60,643 bases of DNA from an uncultured Tenacibaculum sp. (GTDB lineage: Bacteria; Bacteroidota; Bacteroidia; Flavobacteriales; Flavobacteriaceae). Shown here piece after piece: positions 1 to 7,542 of this stretch (position 1 is its first letter; each line of letters opens with the position of its first letter). The stretch covers positions 1 through 60,643 of the forward strand of contig CANMJA010000028.1 in assembly GCA_947498055.1 (NCBI GenBank). The letters run 5' to 3'. The translations under genes and the position numbers were made by a program. The notes beneath the pieces are model-generated. The model was not told the origin of the DNA. It ran no database searches and saw nothing but the letters and a program-made list of their open reading frames with translations.

Positions 1-356
1 TGATTATGTCCATTACAGCATACGACATCTATACAAAACCTTTAATTGAGTAAATTAAAATATCAAATAGTATTACTATTATGAATAGGATTAATTTTAA
101 GTAATTAATTGTTAGTTAGAATATTGATTATAAGGAAGTGGATTGAAAGCAGTTTAATAACATCTCAATACAGCTTTTCTTCGTTTTAGTTTGAAAAAAG
201 CAATTGGAATTATCATAGAAATCACATGAAAGTGCGTTGTGTTTATCCTAATTGTTTTCTTGTTTCTTCCTGTTTTTGCAGTTAAACATCACTTTTACAG
301 GTTTTTATATTTTTAATTTCTTAAATTTAAGAAATTAATCTAAAATTTATTAAATC
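1..356. other. left-edge non-coding stretch
   Basis: No gene can be supported here. Two plus-strand frames are open from the left edge to stops at 47-49 and 51-53, so the last 15 or 16 codons of an upstream gene could end here, but the two cannot be told apart. The rest is AT-rich and without long open frames; it ends in a 26-base palindrome just before the first peptide gene. Confidence 0.5.
313..338. promoter_or_regulatory. 26-base perfect palindrome before peptide gene
   Basis: Thirteen bases on each side are exact reverse complements, centred on AAATTT, ending 18 bases before the start codon at 357. As DNA it could be an operator; as RNA it would be a leader hairpin. It is wholly A/T apart from one C and one G, so low complexity is a caution. 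Confidence 0.4.
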
Positions 357-545
357 ATGAAAAAAAACATTTTAAAATTAGGAAAGTCTTTGACTAAACA
401 AGATCAACAAAAAATTGAAGGAGGATTAAGAGGTATTATACCTTGTAACACGATACGAGATTGTTTCTTTTTAGGAGGTGGTTATATAGGAGATTATTTT
501 TGCCTTGATGGACCACATGGTATTAAGCAGTGCACACTTTTATAA
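357..545 (+). CDS. double-glycine leader peptide, bacteriocin-like precursor
   Basis: A 62-residue precursor. Residues 1-23 form a charged amphipathic leader ending in IEGG, the double-glycine site cut by C39-peptidase (PCAT) exporters. The remaining 39 residues hold four cysteines and several glycines, which suggests a small disulphide-bonded or modified secreted peptide. The leader closely matches the peptide encoded at 10865-11047. Such short GG-leader peptides are common in Flavobacteriaceae, often labelled bacteriocin-like; their function is mostly unknown. No dedicated transporter or modifying enzyme lies nearby, so it would need one encoded elsewhere. A weak hairpin with a T-run follows the stop codon. 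Confidence 0.75.
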   Translation: MKKNILKLGKSLTKQDQQKIEGGLRGIIPCNTIRDCFFLGGGYIGDYFCLDGPHGIKQCTLL

Positions 546-560
546 GCTAAAAAGTTCTTT

Positions 561-592
561 CAAACCTTTACAATTTATTGTAGAAGTTTTTT
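561..592 (+). terminator. weak hairpin plus T-run after first peptide gene
   Basis: A seven-pair stem (one G-U) with a four-base loop is followed by six T. It lies about 20 bases after the stop codon at 545, as expected for an intrinsic terminator, but the stem is short. Confidence 0.4.
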
Positions 593-728
593 ATTAAAAC
601 AATGAAACTATTTATTGTTCATGGTTATGTGTATAGAACTGTTTAATATGTACGATTGTATACATTAACACTGTTACAAATAATAAAAATATAGTTATTA
701 AATAATTAACCTTAAAATTTAATATAAA

Positions 729-941
729 ATGAAATCTAATTTATCAAAGTTTAAAGCTTATCAATTAACAGCTAAAGAATCAAAGTTAATTACAGGAAAA
801 ACAAATGCATGTTATAGAGGTTGTCATTTAGGGTGTTTTCAAGGATATGATGAGAGCACACAAGAAGGAAGAGATTCTTTTAATGATTGCACAGATACTT
901 GTTGGGATGCATGTGGAATGTCATTAGCTGGAGTTGCTTAA
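729..941 (+). CDS. cysteine-rich secreted peptide with twin CX3CX3C triads
   Basis: A 70-residue precursor. The first 24 residues are a charged leader of the natural-product-precursor kind seen in Bacteroidota (an LTAKE...ITGK pattern, with GK in place of the usual GG). The rest has six cysteines in two matching triads, CYRGCHLGC and CTDTCWDAC, 17 residues apart, and few other hydrophobic residues. Paired CX3C spacing is what two helices stapled by disulphides would give, as in alpha-hairpinins; that fold is inference. The strong bidirectional terminator at 962-996 ends the unit. No enzymes for modification are encoded nearby. It does not closely resemble the two GG peptides in sequence, only in leader style. 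Confidence 0.7.
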   Translation: MKSNLSKFKAYQLTAKESKLITGKTNACYRGCHLGCFQGYDESTQEGRDSFNDCTDTCWDACGMSLAGVA

Positions 942-961
942 CTAAGTACAGCTATTAAATT

Positions 962-996
962 AAAAGAGGTTTTTTGTAAAACAAAAAACCTCTTTT
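962..996. terminator. bidirectional terminator, 15-bp stem
   Basis: A perfect 15-base-pair stem with a five-base loop; the arms carry A4 and T4 at the outer ends and T6/A6 inside. It separates the convergent peptide gene (plus) and helicase gene (minus) and can serve both. Confidence 0.9.
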
Positions 997-1003
997 ATAA
1001 TTT

Positions 1004-3985
1004 TTAAGTAGTCATTTCATAAATATTTAAATGCTTCTTTAAAATTCCTGAAGGAGTATTTTTTGTTTCATCAAAAATTCGAGTATCACCAAATAAAATA
1101 AAACTATCTTTTGCCCTAGAAACAGCAACATTTAGCATGTTCGGTTTATTATCTTTTTCAAAAAACATAGTTCCTTCGTCTTGGTTTGTGTATACAGAAC
1201 TGAATAATATAATGCTACGTTCTGCTCCTTGTAATGCATGCACAGTACCCAGTTTAATATTACTAACTTTAAAGCCAGCTTCTGTTAATGCTTTAGATAA
1301 TTCTCCTTTTTGACTAGCAAACGGAGTAATAATACCTAAAACACTTTCAATAGTATCTACATTATATGCTTTTTGAATGGTTTCTTTATTTTGTTGTAGC
1401 CAAGTTATAATTGCTTTTACTTCATTTATATTGTAGCGACTATTAAATTTACGTTCACTTACTCCTTCAATATGATATGCCATCATAGAAGCAAAGGCTT
1501 GTGTTTCTTTGGCTTTCCCTTTCATGGGTTTTAAAATACCACCATAGGCCAATTCGTTACAAAAATCAATAATTTCATCATTACACCTTCTGTGTTCTAA
1601 TAAAATTAACCCTTGTTCTTTTCTTGTTGCTAAAGGAGTTTCATATCCACAGGCATTCTGTGCCATTTTCATAATACTACCGCTAGAAGCCAAGAAGCCA
1701 AGTTCGTTTAAATATTGGTTGTCTTCGTTATTTTGAAGAATATTTAAACGGATTAAATTTCCCTGGTCAATTTTAGAAGGAATAGACCAAATAGGTTCAA
1801 TTTGTTTTAAATCACCTACAACAAAGGCTTTTTTAGCTAAAGAAAACATTGGAATACTTACTTCCGGAGTAACCTGTCCGGCTTCATCAATAATTAAAAG
1901 ATCTATGAAGTTATATAAAGGGAAGTATTCAAAAATAGGCTTGCCATATTCATTTTCTCCTTGAAACTGACTGTATAAAAAATGACTAGGAGCCATGTAA
2001 AAAGTTGCAACAAAGCAAGGAGTAAGCATTGCTCTGCGCTTCCATTTTTCTTTAATAGCATTTTCTCCTGTTCCTTTTTCTATAGTGCTGTTAAGAGCTT
2101 CTTCGGTAGCTAATAACCATCTTGCTTCCCAATAATGAGTGGCCAGTAAAAAAGCTTTATGCCGAAGTGCTATATCTATTTCATCATAAAAAAAGCGATG
2201 AGATGTATCGTTAGAAGTTATTTTTTCATATTCACCATCCCACATTTCTTTTTCAGAAACAATAGGAAATCCTTTAATATTATTTTTAAATTTCCAATCT
2301 TTTAATTTTAAACTAGCTTGTAATGCTACATTTAAATAGTTGGTAAGTTTTTTTATGAAAGAAGCTGTTTTTTCGTTACTAGAAATAGTATCCTCGCTAA
2401 TTTTAAAAATCCATTCAGCATTTTCAATAGTATTATTTCGCGGTATTATTTTAAAATAGCTCTTAACAGTTTCTATAAAGTCTGGGTTTTTAATAGAAGA
2501 TTTTAATTTCGTAAGAATAGTTCTCCATTCGGTTAATTTAGAAATTTTAAAATCATTTATTTTAATAAAATCATCTTCATGTAGAAGTATCTTATTAATA
2601 TTATTTATTGAATTAATAAAATCTCTTGAAAATTCAACACTATCAATTAAGGTATCTTCAATACGAATAATTTCTTCTTGTAAATGATTACAAGCATCTT
2701 CTAAAGAATTGCTTTCAAGATTAAAAAAATGACAGTATTTGGTTAAAAAATAATATTCTGCATCGTATAAATAATCTTCATTTTCTAAATTACATAAAGT
2801 ACCTTCTTGTCCGAATAAATTTCCTTTTAAAAAATTAATATTCCCTAAATATTTTTCACTTTTAGAGTTAGAAGGTAAATAGGTGGCATACCCTTTAAAG
2901 TCAGGAATCCATCTTTCAGATAACTCCTGTAAAGTACTTTCAGAATTAATAAAACTATCAATAATATTAGTAACAGCTTGGTTGTTATTAGAACAAGCCA
3001 AAACAATAGATGGATCTTCTCCTCTAATGGCTGTTTTTACCACTTCGGTAGCAACTAAGCTTTGTAGTAATGTTGTTTTTCCTGTTCCTGGAGGACCATT
3101 TACTGCAGTAACGGCACTTTCTTCGGCAGATAAATAGGAAAGTAATGTTTTACGTTGACTAATAGATAAGGGAAACTGGTTAGACATTTGTCCTAAATGG
3201 AGATGATTGTAATTTAGAAAATCAGTATCTGTAATAGCTTCTTCTTTTTCTTTTACTAATGGATTTATTATTTTTGATAAAACAGGTAATTCTTCCTCGT
3301 TTTTTAATAAGTTTTCATACAAAAAAAGAATACTTTTTGCAGTTGAAATTTTAGAGCTTACAGAGAAAAATGTAAGTTTATATTGCGTGGTATATCTATC
3401 AATCTTATAATTATAGATAGGATTATAAGTAACTTTTGTAAATATATCATTTATATAATTCCAATACGCATCCCATCCTACTGGCTCATCTTCATGTTCT
3501 GTTTCAGGAACTTCCATTTCTCTGGCTTCTAGTATGGTATCTATAGAAGAGAAAATAAAGTCATTTTTAACATCGGCAATTGGAGTTAAATAATTACGAA
3601 CAATTAAAGGAAATAGATCTTTTGGAGCAGATAATTGTCCAGATCTATTTACTACAGCAGTAATCCAAAAAGGATGAATAGTACGTTGTTTAAATTTAGG
3701 GTTATCTGTTTGATATTCTAGATGAAAAGGAGCAATTAAAATTTTAGTTTCCTCTATATTACGCCATTTAGAGTTGTCTTTTTTGGTAACACCTCTTAAT
3801 CTATTAATTCTTCGTTCTTCTGTATCTAATAACTCATTTGCTTGTTTTTCATTAATAATAGCATTGCTTAAATCTGAGTTATTTTGATGAAATAAATTTT
3901 TGATTTTAGCAATATCTATCGCTAAATTTTCGCTATCAGATAAACTGTTTTTATAATATTGTAACCAGTTTTTTTCGTTCTCCAT
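1004..3985 (-). CDS. superfamily 1 DNA/RNA helicase, UPF1/Dna2-like
   Basis: A 993-residue protein with helicase domains in the order of the AAA_11/AAA_12 (UPF1-like, SF1B) families. Walker A GPPGTGKTT is at residues 297-305, the DEAGQ Walker B at 700-704, a motif-V-like TVHALQGAE near 915, and the motif-VI arginine in VAVSRAKDSF at about 957. About 350 residues between Walker A and Walker B form a long, mainly helical insertion. The N-terminal 290 residues have no recognised domain. Relatives include stand-alone nucleic-acid helicases and effectors in defence islands; nothing around it identifies a defence system. It is probably monocistronic, ending at the terminator at 962-996. Confidence 0.85.
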   Translation of the reverse strand: MENEKNWLQYYKNSLSDSENLAIDIAKIKNLFHQNNSDLSNAIINEKQANELLDTEERRINRLRGVTKKDNSKWRNIEETKILIAPFHLEYQTDNPKFKQRTIHPFWITAVVNRSGQLSAPKDLFPLIVRNYLTPIADVKNDFIFSSIDTILEAREMEVPETEHEDEPVGWDAYWNYINDIFTKVTYNPIYNYKIDRYTTQYKLTFFSVSSKISTAKSILFLYENLLKNEEELPVLSKIINPLVKEKEEAITDTDFLNYNHLHLGQMSNQFPLSISQRKTLLSYLSAEESAVTAVNGPPGTGKTTLLQSLVATEVVKTAIRGEDPSIVLACSNNNQAVTNIIDSFINSESTLQELSERWIPDFKGYATYLPSNSKSEKYLGNINFLKGNLFGQEGTLCNLENEDYLYDAEYYFLTKYCHFFNLESNSLEDACNHLQEEIIRIEDTLIDSVEFSRDFINSINNINKILLHEDDFIKINDFKISKLTEWRTILTKLKSSIKNPDFIETVKSYFKIIPRNNTIENAEWIFKISEDTISSNEKTASFIKKLTNYLNVALQASLKLKDWKFKNNIKGFPIVSEKEMWDGEYEKITSNDTSHRFFYDEIDIALRHKAFLLATHYWEARWLLATEEALNSTIEKGTGENAIKEKWKRRAMLTPCFVATFYMAPSHFLYSQFQGENEYGKPIFEYFPLYNFIDLLIIDEAGQVTPEVSIPMFSLAKKAFVVGDLKQIEPIWSIPSKIDQGNLIRLNILQNNEDNQYLNELGFLASSGSIMKMAQNACGYETPLATRKEQGLILLEHRRCNDEIIDFCNELAYGGILKPMKGKAKETQAFASMMAYHIEGVSERKFNSRYNINEVKAIITWLQQNKETIQKAYNVDTIESVLGIITPFASQKGELSKALTEAGFKVSNIKLGTVHALQGAERSIILFSSVYTNQDEGTMFFEKDNKPNMLNVAVSRAKDSFILFGDTRIFDETKNTPSGILKKHLNIYEMTT

Positions 3986-4104
3986 AATTCTTCCTGTCGA
4001 TGTAAAAGATATAAATTAAAAGAGGACGAAAATAGAATTTTAGAAAATGGTACACTTCTTTTTTATTCATTTTTTATTAACGAAGATATTTTTTTGTGAT
4101 ATAA

Positions 4105-4638
4105 TTATATCTTATAGTAAAAGACAAAAACTAAAATGCTAATTATAAAAAGAGAAACTAAAATAGATGCAATATAGAATACAATGGGCCAAAATGATAT
4201 GTTTATAAGAACTCCATTTTTATAGGAAACAATTGTTTTTTTTCCAATAATAGGAGAAGTATAGCTACCTTCGTTACTATGAATACGAATTGTATTTCCT
4301 TTTTTATCATTTAATTCAAGAACTGCATAGTTAAAATGTGTTGGTTTTCCAGTTTTGCCATTTTGCATATATTCAATAAAGCTGTCTACAATTTTTGCTT
4401 CATATTTTGGATAAAATAAAATACCATATAAGGAGTATAGGCAACCAAAAGTTAAACTAAGTAAAAAATTACAAAATGGAATTGTTATTAATGAATAAAA
4501 TAAAAGAAAAGCACATCCTTCTTTTTGTTTTTTACTGTTTTTTACTTTTTTAAAAAGGATTATAAAAAAAATAAAAAGAATTACATAACCTAAATAGGTT
4601 AAGTAGCTAGGTGATTCAGGTAATTTAAAGGAATGCAT
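4105..4638 (-). CDS. membrane protein, DUF3592-like layout
   Basis: A 177-residue protein with hydrophobic segments near residues 14-30, 42-72 and 147-172, and an exported-looking beta-rich stretch between the second and third. That stretch runs from a phrase like AKIVDSFIEYM through IVSYKNGVLINIS. The pattern (membrane helix, a beta domain reading F-Y-A-V-L, final helix) is what DUF3592 proteins show, but the match is by layout and not by a firm motif. It is flanked by non-coding gaps of about 120 and 300 bases, so it is probably transcribed alone. Function unknown. Confidence 0.55.
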   Translation of the reverse strand: MHSFKLPESPSYLTYLGYVILFIFFIILFKKVKNSKKQKEGCAFLLFYSLITIPFCNFLLSLTFGCLYSLYGILFYPKYEAKIVDSFIEYMQNGKTGKPTHFNYAVLELNDKKGNTIRIHSNEGSYTSPIIGKKTIVSYKNGVLINISFWPIVFYIASILVSLFIISILVFVFYYKI

Positions 4639-4935
4639 AGTAATATTGAATTAGTACTGATAAGTCTTTTTTTTGAAAATAAAATAAACCATTTTATCTG
4701 TTTTTATTCTACTTTGGTAGAATGATTTTTAAAATTACATAAATTATTGTCAGTTATTATTAATATAATGTGGGTTAGTTTGATGTAAAAAATATTTTTT
4801 GGTTAATGAGTTATGTTATTACAAGGAAGGTGCGACGAAGTAATCTTTCTTTTTGTAGAGCAGATTGTCGAAAAAAAAAACTCCATTTTATAGAATTGAA
4901 GAGGTGTTTGATTATTTGTGATAATCAACGATAAC

Positions 4936-6360
4936 TTAGTCAAAATATTCTTTTCCCTTTCTGTCAACCCAACCTTTTTTACCATTAGGATATTTAAATT
5001 TTGCGAATTGTACTATGTAATCCTCTAAGCATGTATACTTAGGTTTTAAACCAATATTAGGATAAAAAGTATATAACTTATTTTGTTTAAGTACAAACCA
5101 ACTTTCCTTAATAACTATTTCTTTATAGTTAAAAGGTATTATAATTTTGTTTTTTTCTATATCCCAAACACCATATTTATTTGATTTCTTAGCAACAATA
5201 TAATTAGTGTTTAAATGATAAGTGGAGAAAAGTGAGTTGTATTCAAAGTGTATACGTTTAGTGCTATTATTTATAAACCTTATTTTCTTATAATTTTCGG
5301 GTAATTTTATGTAATCGCTATAATAACGATCTATTTCATTATTAAAATAATATTCTGATATTTCAGAAGTATATTTTTTTTTGTTTTTAAATACTTTTTT
5401 GATAAAATCCTCATCTTCTTCGCTAGGTCTTGTTTTAATATAAGAAAATGAATCTTCAAGTTTAACGCTATCTTTTGTGAATTTTGGAGAACAAATAATA
5501 GTAGTTTTTAAAATCGTTTTTTTATGTGCGTAGTAGGTAACAAAATGTTTTTCTTTATAATAATCATTACCAGGCCTAAGGTATGTTTTTTTAGGCTTAT
5601 TATATTTAATACCCAAAGTGTCTATAAAGTACATTTTGTTTTGTGAGTCAATAATTTGATGCTCATCTCTTGAATATGAGTAGTCTGCTTTTAAATTTTC
5701 CTCAAGAAGCTTTCCCTTCAGGTTGTATAGATTTATTTTGTTAGAATTATATACAGTAGCTATTTTACCGTAGATAAATAAAGAATCACATTCGTTTTTA
5801 ATTAATTTTTGACCTCTTAATTTAATTCCAATTTTTTTATTTTTCACATAAAAACTAATATTCGGATTGAAAAAATTTAATTCAGAAACTATTTGTTTGT
5901 GAACATCTAATTCTTGGTTTTTAAATTCTTCTTCAGTTAAAGTAGCAGTGTCATTAGAATGGTTTCCACTATTATCTTTCCAATGGACTACATATTTTTT
6001 TTTATTCTTTAAAGCAAAAATTAAAGCTTTATAGTTTGTTTTGTATTCATCAAAAAGAAGTATTATGTGGTCTCCTTTTATATTAATAAGTTTATAAATA
6101 CCTAAAACTGTACGCTCTTTTTTAATCGTTAAAAAATATTTATCATTTACAAAGTGTATTTTTTCATAAAAGCTATTATAGTTTTTATCACTAGTAATTG
6201 TCTTTCCTATTAAATCTTTGTATTCTGATGTAATACTCTTTTTTATACCGTTACTATTTGTTTTTAAAATTTTGTCAACAGTATTTTCAATATCGTTTAA
6301 GTTTTGCGCACTAGTTATTAATTGTGTTAATAATAAAAAAAACAGCATTATGGTTTTCAT
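4936..6360 (-). CDS. exported protein with C-terminal WG-type repeats
   Basis: A 474-residue protein with a clear signal peptide (residues 1-18, ending TSAQ). The last 120 residues contain WG-type repeats: KYGVWDIEKNKIIIPFNYKE and, at the end, GKKGWVDRKGKEYFD. The middle is lysine- and tyrosine-rich with many beta-prone stretches that may be diverged repeats. WG repeats are found in exported or surface proteins of Bacteroidota with unclear roles. A better-preserved WG protein is encoded at 38572-40212. No operon partner; gaps on both sides exceed 100 bases. Confidence 0.6.
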   Translation of the reverse strand: MKTIMLFFLLLTQLITSAQNLNDIENTVDKILKTNSNGIKKSITSEYKDLIGKTITSDKNYNSFYEKIHFVNDKYFLTIKKERTVLGIYKLINIKGDHIILLFDEYKTNYKALIFALKNKKKYVVHWKDNSGNHSNDTATLTEEEFKNQELDVHKQIVSELNFFNPNISFYVKNKKIGIKLRGQKLIKNECDSLFIYGKIATVYNSNKINLYNLKGKLLEENLKADYSYSRDEHQIIDSQNKMYFIDTLGIKYNKPKKTYLRPGNDYYKEKHFVTYYAHKKTILKTTIICSPKFTKDSVKLEDSFSYIKTRPSEEDEDFIKKVFKNKKKYTSEISEYYFNNEIDRYYSDYIKLPENYKKIRFINNSTKRIHFEYNSLFSTYHLNTNYIVAKKSNKYGVWDIEKNKIIIPFNYKEIVIKESWFVLKQNKLYTFYPNIGLKPKYTCLEDYIVQFAKFKYPNGKKGWVDRKGKEYFD

Positions 6361-6511
6361 AGAAAAAATAAATTTATTTATCCTAAAACAGTCTTTCTTA
6401 TCATAATTTTTTACAAAAACTTCAATTAATAATTAGAAAAGAGATTTATTAGATCTCTAAAAAAATCACCTTTTAGTAGGTCTTAGAATATATAATAATA
6501 TGTGATTTTTG

Positions 6512-6847
6512 TTATCTTAATTCCTCAAGTCTTTCTTGTAATAATTGCGGGTCTTGAATAGCATCCCAACCTACATAAGAAATAATCCAGATCATGTATA
6601 ATAAGAAAATTACGCTTAAAACAATACCTATGATAGATAAAATTCTACCTACGTTTAAGTTCGAATAATTGATATAAATACTGGGGTTTTGCTTATATAA
6701 AGCCATATCTTTTCTAGATAAAATCAAAGCAATTACTCCTAAGATAATACCCAAAAACCCATAACACCAACAAGTTAATATAGATAAAATGCCTAATACT
6801 AAGACAGGAGTAGCGTTTGGTAATGTTCTTTCTTCAAATTCAAACAT
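6512..6847 (-). CDS. CCC-motif small membrane protein
   Basis: A 111-residue protein with two membrane segments (about 14-44 and 67-92). The first contains the cysteine cluster TCWCYG that marks the flavobacterial CCC-motif membrane family, here reduced to C-W-C. It lies 11 bases after the DUF2752 gene and downstream of ybaB, so it is the third gene of that unit. The pairing of DUF2752 and CCC-motif proteins is a recurring flavobacterial arrangement as I recall it. Function unknown. Confidence 0.7.
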   Translation of the reverse strand: MFEFEERTLPNATPVLVLGILSILTCWCYGFLGIILGVIALILSRKDMALYKQNPSIYINYSNLNVGRILSIIGIVLSVIFLLYMIWIISYVGWDAIQDPQLLQERLEELR

Positions 6848-6858
6848 AGTATAAGTTT

Positions 6859-7155
6859 TTAAGTAAATAGTTTATTCATTTTTAAAATATAAGCTACAAT
6901 AGTAATTACTGTATTTAAGATAGCTAAAATAATAATTAATTTAGAAGTTATTTTTTTCTTTAAAGTAAAATGAAAAAATACTACAATTATAAATAAAAAG
7001 CTAGTATAAATAGGAGGAAACCTGTAAAAAGCATTTTTAAATTCTCCTTTAGATACTAACACTACAGAACGCTGTAAACCACAGCCAGGACAATCGATAC
7101 CAAACAATTTCTTGTTCAAGCAAGGCAACATATAGTCTTCAGGTTTTGAGTGCAT
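6859..7155 (-). CDS. DUF2752 membrane protein
   Basis: A 98-residue protein with the DUF2752 signature near the N-terminus: LPCLNKKLFGIDCPGCGLQR, including the CPGCG cysteines. Two hydrophobic segments follow (about 45-62 and 68-90). I chose the ATG at 7153-7155, one base after the ybaB stop codon, because family members start MxxxEDYMLPC; an in-frame start 42 bases upstream would overlap ybaB and add a non-homologous hydrophobic tail. Translational coupling to ybaB is likely. The family's role is unknown; paired cysteines hint at metal or redox chemistry, which is inference. Confidence 0.75.
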   Translation of the reverse strand: MHSKPEDYMLPCLNKKLFGIDCPGCGLQRSVVLVSKGEFKNAFYRFPPIYTSFLFIIVVFFHFTLKKKITSKLIIILAILNTVITIVAYILKMNKLFT

Positions 7156-7156
7156 T

Positions 7157-7480
7157 TTATTTAAATAAATCCATTCCAGGAATATTAGGCATACCACTTT
7201 TTGCAGCTAAAGCCATTTCTTGTTCGTTAATTTCGTTAGCTCTTTTTAATGCTTTATTTAAGGTAAGAATTAAATAATCTTCTAATTCTTCAGCATCGTT
7301 TAGCAACTCATTAGGTATAGTAATAGCTTTTATTTCTCTGTTGGCAGTAACGGTTACTTTTAGTTTGTTATCAGCACCATTTTCATCAATTAAAACAGTA
7401 TTTAAACGCTTTTTAGTTTCTTCCACTTTTTGCTGCGCTTGTTTAAATTTATCCATCATACCAGATATATCACCAAACAT
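7157..7480 (-). CDS. YbaB/EbfC family nucleoid-associated protein
   Basis: A 107-residue protein of the YbaB/EbfC family. It opens MFGDISGMMDKFKQAQQKVEE, the helix that forms the dimer arm, followed by the beta-hairpin core (VTVTANREIKAITIP) and a C-terminal helix (ALKRANEINEQEM). These small dimers bind DNA and help organise the nucleoid. In many bacteria ybaB sits beside dnaX and recR; here it leads a unit with two small membrane proteins. A good promoter match lies at 7506-7537 on the same strand. Confidence 0.9.
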   Translation of the reverse strand: MFGDISGMMDKFKQAQQKVEETKKRLNTVLIDENGADNKLKVTVTANREIKAITIPNELLNDAEELEDYLILTLNKALKRANEINEQEMALAAKSGMPNIPGMDLFK

Positions 7481-7505
7481 AAATTTATTTTTAAGTTATT
7501 TAAAG

Positions 7506-7537
7506 CAAAATTACTACTTTGCTATGGCTAAAATCAA
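7506..7537 (-). promoter_or_regulatory. Bacteroidota promoter for ybaB unit
   Basis: On the minus strand, TTG (7537-7535), a 21-base spacer and TAATTTTG (7513-7506) match the flavobacterial -33/-7 pattern TTG and TAnnTTTG. The ybaB start codon follows 25 bases after the -7 box. Confidence 0.6.
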
Positions 7538-7542
7538 ATAAT

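Noticed and set aside
2883..3137. plus-strand open frame inside the helicase gene
   Set aside because: It is the reverse of the helicase Walker A region; codon use and motifs support only the minus-strand gene.
4803..4985. minus-strand 60-residue frame at the end of the WG-type protein
   Set aside because: It overlaps the true C-terminus in another frame and has no features of its own.
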